A stretch of DNA of 64,000 nt from Clostridiales bacterium (GTDB lineage: Bacteria; Acidobacteriota; Aminicenantia; Aminicenantales; UBA8522), in the NCBI GenBank assembly GCA_029907205.1, contig JARYMI010000007.1, positions 1 to 64,000 of the forward strand, written 5' to 3'. Below the pieces are notes generated by a model. The model was not told where the DNA came from. It worked only from the letters and a program-made list of their open reading frames with translations, and searched no databases. Positions 32,810 to 41,607 of this stretch are shown piece after piece; position 1 is the first letter of the stretch, and each line of letters starts with the position of its first letter. A program made the position numbers and the translations under genes.

Positions 32810-34965
32810 ACCCTATTTCTGCCTTGTTTAATTTCAAGGGTCAGATTCCTGAAGTCTGAAGCGACGACAATGAAGTCGTCTTCGTTGAGGCTCAGCCAGT
32901 CGAAAGGAATTGGGTTTCCCTCTCTTAAAACTTTGATATTCTTTTTTCCTTCAGCCCTGCCCTTAAACCCGAAGAAGGACCAGGGAATGAGCAACTTGAT
33001 TTTTCCTGGGTAAGGGAAGTTGCTGTTCGAGCTGAATCTAATTTTCTTCTCAGCCCTGTCCAGACGGTAATCGTAGGCGATAAATATATCGGCTGCGGGC
33101 AAGTAGAAATGAACCTTCGCTTCATCCTCCCCAACCCTGGGTGTTAGGAGGAGGGACTTTTCTTCAACCCCGAGGCCGAAGTAGCCCTCGAACAGGGCTT
33201 TTGCCAGGCTGCCGGCGCTGCCAGCATAGTAGTCGCTTCCGCGGCCAGCCCCGTCGCGGCTGTCCCATTCAAATAACCCGCCGTTCGTGACGTTTTTCCT
33301 GATGATCTCTAAGAGTTTTTCCCTGGCCAGCCGGCTGAACCCGCTTTCGAACATGGCGTAAACCAGCCTTCCGCCGAACCAGTCCCACTGGCCGCCGTTC
33401 TGGTACTCGTAGGGCTCGTCCATGGCCGGATGCTTGAAAAACCCGGCCGGGTAGGGAGGGAGGAGGCAGCCGCTGATCGTGGAGACATTAAGCTCGTTCT
33501 GTCTCTCCAGCGCCCGGCCGATGATTCTTCTTGCTTTTTCCTGGTCGGCCAGACCGGCGAGGATGGCCTGGGTGTTGCCGCCCATGGCGAACATGTCGTC
33601 CTCGTCAAAGTCGTGCACGAGCGAACCCAGGTGAAGGTGGACTCGATAGAAACCTTTGTCCTCCTGCCACAGCCAGCGGTTAGCGTTTCTCTTGAGATAT
33701 TCGGCTCTTTTCTGCCACGAAGCAGTTTTCTTTTTTTCGTCGAGAGCGCTAAACATCCAAGCCAGCTCTTGGCAGGCCTCATAAACCATGCTCTGGTCAT
33801 AGATGTCCACAGTCCAGTGGGTTTTCTCGTCCACGTCGGTGGCCCGCTGGTCGGCGTAAACAATGTCCACGTCTCCCCAGTCGGCGGTATGAGCGCCGGT
33901 GATAAGGCCGTGCTTTTCATCGAACCTCTGGCTAAAGACGTGATGAAGCGATTTTTCGAGCCGGTCGATGATTGCCTCGCCGGAGATCTTTTTTTTCAGC
34001 CACTCCGTCCCTTTAAGGAGGAAGACCTGGTAGGCTGCCTGGACAGCGCTCGCCTCTTGGTCAGTCTCGACCGTGTTCTTGTCCGAACGGCCTTGAGCAT
34101 CGACCCAGTCGTCGAGCCCGCCGTCTTGTTTCTGGAAGGCTAAGTGTTCCTCGATCCAAGAGCAGAGGGAGTTTTCGGGGTAATACAGGCGCGAAGCCGG
34201 GATGATCGTGGCCGCGTCCCTGAGCCACACCTGAGGATAGCCGGCCCCGGCCGTGAAGGCGCTCACGTTTCCCGTCCGGCCCGAAAACTCAGATTCGTTG
34301 TGTTTCAGGGTAAGGCGGATGAGTTTGCGCAGTGTTTCGAATTCAGGAATGCTCGACCGGAAGGCAGTGAATTTCCCTTCGGCCAGGTCGAGCGGATACT
34401 CATCTTCCGGCCAGGCTCTTTCTTCGACCAGGAGAGGAAGGAGGAGCGTGGGCGAGCCGCCATCCTTGAACCAAGCAATCCCTTCCCGGACAAGGTCAAA
34501 CTCCAGGCCGTAGCTGCCCTTTTCAAGCGGCGCTTTGATTTTGACTTGAAGGTCGACGGCCTCGCCTGGCCTGACAACGCTGGCGAACGCTGTCCGCGGG
34601 TTGTCGAACTTGAGGATTTCTCCTTTAGCGTTGAGAAGATGATAGGAAAGAAAGCACGGGTTCTTCCCTCTGGATGTCCATTTTTTCGTTCCCCTGTTTT
34701 TTATTCTAACGGTGAGCTCGAACGTCTCTCCCTCATGGGAGAGACATTTCTTTGTCTTGGATTCGATGCCGGCCGCGTATTCGAGTCTTGGACCGCACGC
34801 ATAAGGCAATATCAGGGATAACGGGAGAAGGAACGCAACAAGGCTGAGAGTTCGTTTTCCCCTTACCCACGACCTGCGTCCCGAGTTTTGGGATAGATAA
34901 ACGTGCCTTGAACGAAGGGGTGGCACCGGGACAGCAACCCTTCTTTCATACGTTGGCCTTGCCAT
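32800..34965 (-). CDS. Six-hairpin glycosidase-like lipoprotein
   Basis: This 721-residue protein has a signal-like stretch (TLSLVAFLLPLSLILPYAC) with a possible lipobox cysteine. A beta-sandwich region resembling CARDB/intermediate-filament-tail domains covers about 60-190. An (alpha/alpha)6 barrel spans about 210-620, with FTAGAGYPQVWLRDAATIIP, TVETDQEASAVQAAYQVF and GGQWDWFGGRLVYAMF. This barrel resembles GH63/GH37/GH100-type enzymes. Asp and Glu residues in WLRDA and near FEWDSRDG are candidate acids. The exact activity is unknown. The start codon lies 1 bp after the hypE stop, so translation may be coupled, though no hydrogenase link is apparent. The C-terminus overlaps the hairpin at 32786-32809. 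Confidence 0.75.
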   Translation of the reverse strand: MARPTYERRVAVPVPPLRSRHVYLSQNSGRRSWVRGKRTLSLVAFLLPLSLILPYACGPRLEYAAGIESKTKKCLSHEGETFELTVRIKNRGTKKWTSRGKNPCFLSYHLLNAKGEILKFDNPRTAFASVVRPGEAVDLQVKIKAPLEKGSYGLEFDLVREGIAWFKDGGSPTLLLPLLVEERAWPEDEYPLDLAEGKFTAFRSSIPEFETLRKLIRLTLKHNESEFSGRTGNVSAFTAGAGYPQVWLRDAATIIPASRLYYPENSLCSWIEEHLAFQKQDGGLDDWVDAQGRSDKNTVETDQEASAVQAAYQVFLLKGTEWLKKKISGEAIIDRLEKSLHHVFSQRFDEKHGLITGAHTADWGDVDIVYADQRATDVDEKTHWTVDIYDQSMVYEACQELAWMFSALDEKKKTASWQKRAEYLKRNANRWLWQEDKGFYRVHLHLGSLVHDFDEDDMFAMGGNTQAILAGLADQEKARRIIGRALERQNELNVSTISGCLLPPYPAGFFKHPAMDEPYEYQNGGQWDWFGGRLVYAMFESGFSRLAREKLLEIIRKNVTNGGLFEWDSRDGAGRGSDYYAGSAGSLAKALFEGYFGLGVEEKSLLLTPRVGEDEAKVHFYLPAADIFIAYDYRLDRAEKKIRFSSNSNFPYPGKIKLLIPWSFFGFKGRAEGKKNIKVLREGNPIPFDWLSLNEDDFIVVASDFRNLTLEIKQGRNRVNR

Positions 34966-34966
34966 T

Positions 34967-35971
34967 TTAGCAGATGCGGGGAAGGAGCTCTGAAGTCAGC
35001 GGCTCGAGCAGCCTCAGCCCTCCCGTCATTGTCCGGAGAAGGAGCTCGCCCGGCTTCCCGGTCTTATCATCCACTTGGCCGACGATTGCCGCTCTTTTTC
35101 CCAACGGATGATTCCTGATGGCTTTAAGGACAAGGTCGGCGCGTTTTTCCGGCGCGATGACAACCGCCCTTCCCTCGCAGGCCAGATAAAGCGGGTCGAT
35201 GCCCAAGATCTCGGCTGCCGCCCGGACAGCCCGGGAAAGAGGGATGGCTTCTTCTTCTAAGAGGAGCGAGTAGGGAAGCCTCTCAACAAGCTCTGTAAGG
35301 ATCGTGGCCAGCCCTCCCCTGGTGATGTCTCTCATCCACAGGACGCCTTTTTTCCAGAGGGGGAGAAGATAGGTCAGCGGAGCGCAGTCGCTGCGAGCCC
35401 TGGCCTCAAACCCGAAATCATCCCTGGCCAGCATGACGGCCAAACTGTGCTCTCCCAGCGTGCCGGTAACGATGATCCTGTCGCCGGGCCGGGCCGCTCT
35501 CGGCCGTGGCCTAGCCACCACTCTCCCGACGCCGGATGTGTTTATATAGATTTTATCGGCCTGGCCTCTCCGGACGACCTTTGTGTCGCCTGTGGTGACA
35601 AGCACACGGGCCTGCCGCGCCGCACGCCTGATCGATTGAAAAATCCTGTCGAGGTCTTCCATGTCAAGGCCTTCTTCGAGGATGATAGCTAAAGAGATGT
35701 ACTTCGGAATCGCTCCTGAGACGACCAGGTCATTGACCGTGCCGTTGACCGCCAGGGAGCCGATGTCCCCGCCTGGGAAAAAGATGGGATCGACGACATA
35801 ACTATCAGTGGTGAAAGCAACGCCTTGAGGAAGGTGGCTGGAGTCGGAAAGCTCATCGAGAAAGGGGTTGCGGAAGGAGGGAACGACGCTGTAGGCGATA
35901 AAATCCCGCATCATCCGGCCGCCGCTCCCGAGCTCAAGGCTGATCTTAGTTTTTTTGTCCGGCTTCGTCAT
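34967..35971 (-). CDS. hypE: Hydrogenase maturation protein HypE
   Basis: This 334-residue PurM/SelD-like ATPase ends in PRIC, the invariant C-terminal Cys that HypE dehydrates from thiocarboxamide to thiocyanate to supply CN for the NiFe site. Other motifs are LGSGGRMM and FTTDSYVVDPIFFPGGDIG. The C-terminus and the hypC-hypD neighbours distinguish it from SelD. Nine bases separate it from hypD. Confidence 0.95.
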   Translation of the reverse strand: MTKPDKKTKISLELGSGGRMMRDFIAYSVVPSFRNPFLDELSDSSHLPQGVAFTTDSYVVDPIFFPGGDIGSLAVNGTVNDLVVSGAIPKYISLAIILEEGLDMEDLDRIFQSIRRAARQARVLVTTGDTKVVRRGQADKIYINTSGVGRVVARPRPRAARPGDRIIVTGTLGEHSLAVMLARDDFGFEARARSDCAPLTYLLPLWKKGVLWMRDITRGGLATILTELVERLPYSLLLEEEAIPLSRAVRAAAEILGIDPLYLACEGRAVVIAPEKRADLVLKAIRNHPLGKRAAIVGQVDDKTGKPGELLLRTMTGGLRLLEPLTSELLPRIC

Positions 35972-35980
35972 ATCATAAAC

Positions 35981-37096
35981 CTAAACCTTCTTGGAGCGCT
36001 CCCGGCGCCCGAATTTATAGGAAATATAGCACGCTCCTTCAAAAGAAACCATGCAGGGGCCGCGAGGAGAGTCGGGACTGCAGGCGGTGATGTAAAGAGG
36101 ACACTGCGGAGGCGAGATGACGCCGCGCAAGATCTCGCCGCAGCGGCATCCGGCGAGGCCGCCGCTTCTTTCATTCAGGCTGAGCCCGAATTTCTCCAGC
36201 GCATCGTGAGCGGCGTAAGGAGCCCTGAGCTTCAACCCGCTGCGCGGAATCCTTCCCAGCCCCCTCCACGTCGCATCTTTTTCCTCCAGAATCTCCTGCA
36301 TGATGGCCCGGGCAAGCAGATTTCCTGATGAACTGACTGCTCTCTTGTATTCATTGGCCACGCCGGGCTGGCCGTTTCTTATTTGATCGAGGATCGCCGT
36401 TATGCCGAGAAGGATGTCGTTAGGCTCAAACCCGGCGATCGCGCCGGCCAGACGGTATTCTTGCGGGATGAACTCGTAGGCCCTGACTCCAATAATCGTG
36501 CTCACGTGCCCCGGATAAAGAAAGCCCGAGATGGCCGTTTCGCCGGCCTCAAGAATAGCCCGGAGGGCTGGCGGTATCAGCCAGAGGGATGCGACTACAG
36601 AGTAGTTCAGTACGCCTTCCTGGCGAGCTTTCTTCGCCGTAAACGCGATCGAAGGAATGGTAGTCTCGAACCCGACGCCAAAAAAGACGACCTCTTTGTC
36701 CGGGTTCGCCCGGGCCAACCCCAGAGATTCTTCTGGCGAGTAGACAATCTTCAGCCGGGAAGAGCGGGCCGGCACGGCTGTCTGGAGAGAGCCCCTTCCG
36801 GTCGGGACTCGGGTCATATCGCCGAACGAAGCGAGGATGAGATTCTCTCTTTTCGTCAGCAAATCCAGGCAAGCTTCGTGAATCTCGTTCGGAGTGATGC
36901 AAACCGGGCAACCTGGTCCCGAGACCATGTCTATTCCGGCTTCCTCGAGCGGCTGTTTCAGACCGTACCGGTGGATGGTCATCGTGTGGGTCCCGCACAC
37001 CTCCATGATCCGGACCGGTCCGCCCAGCTCACGAGTCTTTTTTTCGATGTCCCGAAGGAGGGCTCTGGTGATATCTCTTTGACGGAGCTCTTTCAT
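35981..37096 (-). CDS. hypD: Hydrogenase maturation protein HypD
   Basis: This 371-residue protein has the CGTHT motif near the N-terminus (MEVCGTHTMTIHRYG), GPGCPVCITP, FFGVGFETTIP and C-terminal cysteines (GCRCGEILRGVISPPQCPLY) that hold a 4Fe-4S cluster. HypD with HypC is the scaffold on which Fe(CN)2CO is built. The start codon overlaps the hypC stop by one base. Confidence 0.96.
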   Translation of the reverse strand: MKELRQRDITRALLRDIEKKTRELGGPVRIMEVCGTHTMTIHRYGLKQPLEEAGIDMVSGPGCPVCITPNEIHEACLDLLTKRENLILASFGDMTRVPTGRGSLQTAVPARSSRLKIVYSPEESLGLARANPDKEVVFFGVGFETTIPSIAFTAKKARQEGVLNYSVVASLWLIPPALRAILEAGETAISGFLYPGHVSTIIGVRAYEFIPQEYRLAGAIAGFEPNDILLGITAILDQIRNGQPGVANEYKRAVSSSGNLLARAIMQEILEEKDATWRGLGRIPRSGLKLRAPYAAHDALEKFGLSLNERSGGLAGCRCGEILRGVISPPQCPLYITACSPDSPRGPCMVSFEGACYISYKFGRRERSKKV

Positions 37097-37338
37097 CAGG
37101 GGCCGGCCTCCCGGTCATCCTCTTTGGCGGCGATCTCCCGAAGAAGGGACAACGTTTCCTGGGCTTCTTGCTCGTCCAATTTGGAGATGGCGAACCCCGC
37201 GTGGACGATCACCCAGTCGCCCGGCTTGATCTCCTCGAGGAGCGAAAAATTAACCCTGATTTTGGTGCCGAGGTAGTCGACCTTTCCCAGGCCGGAAGCG
37301 TCGATTTGAGTGACCCTGGCCGGGATTCCCAGACACAT
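37096..37338 (-). CDS. hypC: Hydrogenase maturation chaperone HypC
   Basis: This 80-residue protein begins MCLGIPARV. Cys2 is the residue that binds iron and the hydrogenase large subunit. GDWVIVHAGFAISKLDEQEA is the second conserved segment. GGAGG precedes the ATG. It is the first gene of hypCDE. The set lacks hypA, hypB and hypF, and no hydrogenase subunit gene is adjacent on either side. Confidence 0.95.
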   Translation of the reverse strand: MCLGIPARVTQIDASGLGKVDYLGTKIRVNFSLLEEIKPGDWVIVHAGFAISKLDEQEAQETLSLLREIAAKEDDREAGP

Positions 37339-37402
37339 GTGTTATCCTCCGTGCATTCGGACCTAATAGATTAGCAAATCCGGGCAGGCTGGTCTACCTC
37401 TT

Positions 37403-37431
37403 TTGACAATTCAGGGGACAGCCCTTATAAT
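37403..37431 (+). promoter_or_regulatory. Perfect consensus promoter of the uppS operon
   Basis: TTGACA (403-408), a spacer of exactly 17 nt and TATAAT (426-431) both match consensus fully. Six bases separate the -10 box from the uppS ATG at 37438, so transcription should begin at the start codon. The spacer contains GGGGACAG, a motif shared with the local palindromes. Confidence 0.8.
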
Positions 37432-37437
37432 GAACCC

Positions 37438-38223
37438 ATGTTTCCTGACCTTAAAGGGTTCGTCAAGCCGGGAAGCGAGGAAGAAAAACTCGCTCGACAG
37501 ATCGATTTTTCCCGGCTTCCCCGGCACGTGGCTGTCATCATGGACGGCAACGGCCGCTGGGCGGAGAAAAGAAGCCTGCCGCGCATCGAGGGCCACAGGG
37601 CCGGCGCCAAGGCGGTCCAGGAAGTGGTCGAGGCCTGCGGCCGGTTAGGCATCAAGTACCTCACTCTTTATGCGTTTTCCAAGGAAAACTGGAAAAGGCC
37701 GAAGAGGGAAGTCGCCAGGCTCTGGAAACTGTTAGAAGATTATCTTCGAAAAGAAGATAAGCAATTGATAAAAAATAAGATCCGGCTCATTGTGATCGGC
37801 CAGATAGAGGCCATTCCGCCGTCCGCGCGTCGGGAGCTGGAAAGAGTCGCGGACTTGACCAAGGACTGTGATGGGCTCACTGTTGTCCTCGCGCTTAATT
37901 ACGGCGGCCGGACGGAGATCGTCGATGCGGTGAAGAAAATCTGCGCCGCCGGAGAAATCGGCCGGCTCGAGCTCGACGAGGATTCGTTTTCCCGGTACCT
38001 CTACACCGCGTCGCTCCCCGACCCCGACCTTCTGATCCGGACGAGCGGAGAGTTCCGCATCTCCAACTTCCTGCTCTGGCAAATCGCTTATACGGAGCTC
38101 TGGATCACCCCCGTCCTCTGGCCGGATTTTCGGAGGAAGCATTTTCTCCAGGCTGTTGTCGATTACCAGAAAAGAGAAAGGAGGTTTGGCGCCGTTCATG
38201 CCCGGACGACGCAGCACGCATAG
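37438..38223 (+). CDS. uppS: Undecaprenyl diphosphate synthase
   Basis: This 261-residue cis-prenyltransferase has the catalytic Asp in AVIMDGNGRWAEKR. It also has the C-terminal DLLIRTSGEFRISNFLLWQI and AYTELWITPVLWPDF motifs. It makes the C55 lipid carrier of peptidoglycan and polysaccharide synthesis. The start is fixed by the consensus promoter six bases upstream, with no leader for a Shine-Dalgarno. It opens the operon uppS-cdsA-dxr-rseP-ispG-larE. Confidence 0.96.
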   Translation: MFPDLKGFVKPGSEEEKLARQIDFSRLPRHVAVIMDGNGRWAEKRSLPRIEGHRAGAKAVQEVVEACGRLGIKYLTLYAFSKENWKRPKREVARLWKLLEDYLRKEDKQLIKNKIRLIVIGQIEAIPPSARRELERVADLTKDCDGLTVVLALNYGGRTEIVDAVKKICAAGEIGRLELDEDSFSRYLYTASLPDPDLLIRTSGEFRISNFLLWQIAYTELWITPVLWPDFRRKHFLQAVVDYQKRERRFGAVHARTTQHA

Positions 38224-38252
38224 CCTCCCGGACATGATTCCGGCCTGACCCC

Positions 38253-39062
38253 ATGAACTTGAGGAAGCGATTGCCGACCGCTCTTGTGTTGATTGGGCTT
38301 TTCTTCCTCCTCATCCAGTTCGGCACGAGGCTCGTCATCTTCCTCGTCCTGCAGGCTATAATCCTGGCCGCCCTCGTTGAGTTCTACAGCCTCGCAAGAA
38401 AAAAAAAGCTTCGCCCGCAAGGAGTTCTTGGCGTTGTGCTGTCTCTTCTTATCGGCCTTTCCTTTTTTTTCAGGCCGGCGGTGACTTTAGACCTCGCCCT
38501 GTTCAGCGTTCTTTTTATTACCGGCGTCTATTATCTCTATTCCTTCACGCGGCTCGAGCAGCTGCCCTTTTTTACCCAGTCCGTCGCCGTGACTTTTTTC
38601 GGCCCGCTTTACTTGAGTTTTACACTCAACTATCTTTTTCTCCTGAGGTTTGAGAGAGGGCCCTTTTTTATCTATTTTTTGTGCTCGGTCATTTTTCTGG
38701 GAGACACGGGCGCTTATTTTTTTGGCAAGATTTTCGGCCGGCACAAGATGGCCCCTCTGGCCAGTCCTAATAAAACATGGGAAGGCAGCCTGGGCGGCAT
38801 CGTGTTTGGAGTGCTTGGCGCTTGGCTGGCGCAGGCCGTCTTGCTCCAAGATGTCGAGCTGTGGAGAGCGCTTGTCTGCGGCGCGCTCGTCCATGCCGTG
38901 GCCCAGATGAGCGACCCGCTCGAGTCGTTGTTCAAAAGGGCTGTCGGCGTCAAGGATTCCTCAAACCTGCTCCCCGGCCACGGCGGTGTCCTGGACAGGA
39001 TCGACAGCCTTATCCTGGCTTCGCCGTTTTTCTATTATCTCATCAGGTATCTCTGGCCATGA
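38253..39062 (+). CDS. cdsA: Phosphatidate cytidylyltransferase
   Basis: This 269-residue integral membrane protein has about eight helices. The C-terminal signature VKDSSNLLPGHGGVLDRIDS of CdsA is present, as is the preceding GDTGAYFFGKIFGRHKMAPL. It makes CDP-diacylglycerol for phospholipid synthesis. The stop overlaps the dxr start (ATGA at 39059-39062). Its position between uppS and dxr is common in bacteria. Confidence 0.95.
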   Translation: MNLRKRLPTALVLIGLFFLLIQFGTRLVIFLVLQAIILAALVEFYSLARKKKLRPQGVLGVVLSLLIGLSFFFRPAVTLDLALFSVLFITGVYYLYSFTRLEQLPFFTQSVAVTFFGPLYLSFTLNYLFLLRFERGPFFIYFLCSVIFLGDTGAYFFGKIFGRHKMAPLASPNKTWEGSLGGIVFGVLGAWLAQAVLLQDVELWRALVCGALVHAVAQMSDPLESLFKRAVGVKDSSNLLPGHGGVLDRIDSLILASPFFYYLIRYLWP

Positions 39063-40216
39063 AAAATATCGCCATCCTCGGCTCGACCGGCTCCATCGGA
39101 ACAAACACCCTTGAGCTTGTGGAGGCGCTCGGAGATACGTTCAATGTGGTCGGGTTGGCGGCCGGGGAGAACACGTCGCTCCTCCTTCGGCAGGTTGAAA
39201 AATTCAGGCCTGAGATCGTCTCCCTCAAGACAAAGGAAGCGGCAGCAAAGCTCAAGGAGCGGCTCAAAAACAGGAAAGTCCGGGTCGTCTATGGCTCTGA
39301 AGGGGCCGAAGAAGTGGCCTGCTTCGAGAGAAACGACATCGTCGTATCAGCGATCACAGGGATCGAAGGGCTGAGGCCGACGCTGGCCGCCGTTCGGGCA
39401 GGGCTGCGGGTGGCCCTGGCCAGCAAGGAATCGCTGGTCGTGGCGGGCGCCATCCTCCAGGCGGAGGCCGAGGCCTCAGGAGCTGAGGTCATCCCGGTCG
39501 ACAGCGAGCACAGCGGCATCTTTCAGTGCCTGGCCAAGGAAAAGCGTGAGAACGTCAAGAAAGTCACGCTGACAGCCTCGGGAGGGCCGTTTTTTCAAAC
39601 ACCGCTCTCTGAGATCAAGGGAAAGAGCGTTGAAGAAGCGTTAGACCACCCGCGCTGGAAAATGGGAAAGAAGGTGACCGTCGATTCGGCCACGCTGATG
39701 AACAAGGGGCTCGAGCTTGTCGAGGCCCGCTGGCTTTTCGGGCTGAGGCCGTCCGAGCTGGCCATCCTCATCCATCCCCAGAGCATCGTCCACTCGCTCG
39801 TCGAGCTGCGCGATGGCTCAACCCTCGCCCAGCTCAGCCCGACTGATATGAAAATCCCGATTCAGTACGCGCTAACATATCCTAAGCGCGTTAGCTCACG
39901 GCTTCCCGAGCTAGACTTGGCTCGGGTGAGATCGCTCGAGTTCTACCCTGTGGATGAGAAACGATTTCCTCTCATCAGGCTGGCCCGCCTGGCGCTCGAA
40001 AAAGAGAAGAGCTTTCCGGTGGCCCTCAACGCGGCCAATGAAGTGGCTGTGGAGGCGTTCTTGAACCGGAGGATAGGGTTTTCAGCCATTGTCGAGGTGG
40101 TCAGTGAGGTCGTTGGGCTGCATCGTCTCAGCGAGGCAGCCAGCCTCGAGGAGGTCTTTGCCATCGACCGGGAAACCCGAGAGCAGGCGGCAACTCTCAT
40201 CAAGCGAAGGTTTTGA
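39059..40216 (+). CDS. dxr: 1-deoxy-D-xylulose 5-phosphate reductoisomerase
   Basis: This 385-residue protein starts MKNIAILGSTGSIGTNTLEL (NADPH motif). It has LASKESLVVAG, PVDSEHSGIFQ and VDSATLMNKGLELVEA, which form the metal and substrate site. It catalyses the first committed step of the MEP pathway. An in-frame extension reaches upstream into cdsA, but the ATGA overlap and family N-terminus fix the start at 39059. ispG lies two genes downstream. Confidence 0.97.
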   Translation: MKNIAILGSTGSIGTNTLELVEALGDTFNVVGLAAGENTSLLLRQVEKFRPEIVSLKTKEAAAKLKERLKNRKVRVVYGSEGAEEVACFERNDIVVSAITGIEGLRPTLAAVRAGLRVALASKESLVVAGAILQAEAEASGAEVIPVDSEHSGIFQCLAKEKRENVKKVTLTASGGPFFQTPLSEIKGKSVEEALDHPRWKMGKKVTVDSATLMNKGLELVEARWLFGLRPSELAILIHPQSIVHSLVELRDGSTLAQLSPTDMKIPIQYALTYPKRVSSRLPELDLARVRSLEFYPVDEKRFPLIRLARLALEKEKSFPVALNAANEVAVEAFLNRRIGFSAIVEVVSEVVGLHRLSEAASLEEVFAIDRETREQAATLIKRRF

Positions 40217-40217
40217 C

Positions 40218-41555
40218 ATGGCAACTGTGTTCGGCACCATCCTGGCTTTTATCATCGTCTTTGGCATCCTCGTTTTTATCCACGAGTTCGGCCATTTCTT
40301 CGTGGCCAAGCTCGTCGGCATCCGGGTGGAGACCTTTTCTTTCGGCTACGGGAAAAGGCTGGTCGGCTTTAGGCGAAAGGAGACCGATTACCGAATCAGC
40401 CTCGTTCCGATGGGCGGCTATGTAAAGTTCCTGGGTGAGGCAGAGGCGGGGGCAGAAGAAAAAGCGAAGCTACCCCACGACCATTTCATGGCCAAAAAGA
40501 GATGGCAGAGATTCCTGGTCCTGGTCACGGGCTCGGTCATGAACATTGTCCTGGCTGTCGTCATCTCCACGTCCGTCAACATGATCGGCGTGGATGCTCC
40601 GGCCTATCAGGACGAGAAGCCTGTCATCGGCTGGATTGATCCAGGGTCGCCGGCCCAAAAAGCCGGGTTTTGGCTGGGTGATGAGATCATCAGCATTGAC
40701 GGCGCCAGAGTCAAAACCTGGAGCGACGTGGAGCTGGCCATCGGGACCAAGCCCAACCGGCTGATTGTGGTTGAAGTGAGGAGAGACAGCCAGGCTCTCT
40801 CTCTCGAACTCGAGACCGAAAAAAGGACCCGCTACGCCCTGGGCTACGCCGGGTTTACGGGCGAATTTCTGACCCAGGTGAGGATGGTCAAGCCGGATTC
40901 CCCGGCTGAGAAGGCCGGACTCAGGAAGGGCGATGTCATTCTGGCGGTTAACGGTGAGCCCATCTACTTTTACCAGTTTGTCGGGTTCATCGAGAGGCAT
41001 CCTGGACAGGAGCTCGAATTCTCGGTTGACCGGCAGGGGGAAAGAATAACCCTCCGTGTTACCCCCAAATTGGAGGGCAAGGTCGGCAAAATCGGCATCT
41101 ACCAGGAACCGCAGACAGTTCAGAAGCAATACGGGTTTTTTGCGGCCATCAAGGAGAGCCTCAGGGAAAATGTCCGCAACGCTTTTCTGGTCATTCGCTT
41201 CGTCAGGGATTTGATCGTGGGCCAGGCCTCGACCGAGCAGCTCGGCGGGCCGCTGGAGATTGCCAGTTTCTCCTATGCCGCTCTCAGGATGGGGTTCCTG
41301 GCCATGCTGAGCTGGATTGGTTTGATCAGCCTCCAGTTGGGCATCATCAACCTCTTTCCCATCCCTGTCTTTGACGGAGGGCAGATTTTTGTCCTGGCCC
41401 TGGAGGGCCTGTTCCGGCGCGACTTCAGCCCAAAGGTGAGGCAAATCTGGATGCAGGTCGGGTTCGTCATCTTTGTTTTCCTTATCGTCTTCATCATCCT
41501 GAATGACATTGTCAAAAGGATGCCCAACGGTTGGGAAAGCCTCATTCCATGGTGA
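40218..41555 (+). CDS. rseP: Site-2 membrane protease RseP
   Basis: This 445-residue protein has the zinc motif HEFGH in the first helix (VFGILVFIHEFGHFFVAKL). Two PDZ domains follow (PVIGWIDPGSPAQKAGFWLG; VRMVKPDSPAEKAGLRKG). The second metal motif is NLFPIPVFDGGQ. It cleaves membrane-bound regulators such as anti-sigma factors, and remnant signal peptides. The start is one base after the dxr stop. Confidence 0.95.
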   Translation: MATVFGTILAFIIVFGILVFIHEFGHFFVAKLVGIRVETFSFGYGKRLVGFRRKETDYRISLVPMGGYVKFLGEAEAGAEEKAKLPHDHFMAKKRWQRFLVLVTGSVMNIVLAVVISTSVNMIGVDAPAYQDEKPVIGWIDPGSPAQKAGFWLGDEIISIDGARVKTWSDVELAIGTKPNRLIVVEVRRDSQALSLELETEKRTRYALGYAGFTGEFLTQVRMVKPDSPAEKAGLRKGDVILAVNGEPIYFYQFVGFIERHPGQELEFSVDRQGERITLRVTPKLEGKVGKIGIYQEPQTVQKQYGFFAAIKESLRENVRNAFLVIRFVRDLIVGQASTEQLGGPLEIASFSYAALRMGFLAMLSWIGLISLQLGIINLFPIPVFDGGQIFVLALEGLFRRDFSPKVRQIWMQVGFVIFVFLIVFIILNDIVKRMPNGWESLIPW

Positions 41556-41607
41556 ATTCTGTTTTGGGAATGGTCCTCCCGGAAGACCGTCCCCATCATA
41601 TAGAGCG

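Noticed and set aside
34967-35971. Reading the HypE gene as selenophosphate synthetase SelD
   Set aside because: It lacks the SelD N-terminal Cys/Sec motif, ends in the HypE-specific PRIC, and follows hypC and hypD.
38777-39058. In-frame 94-codon extension upstream of dxr
   Set aside because: It overlaps cdsA throughout, has no family similarity, and dxr has a standard N-terminus at 39059 with an ATGA junction.
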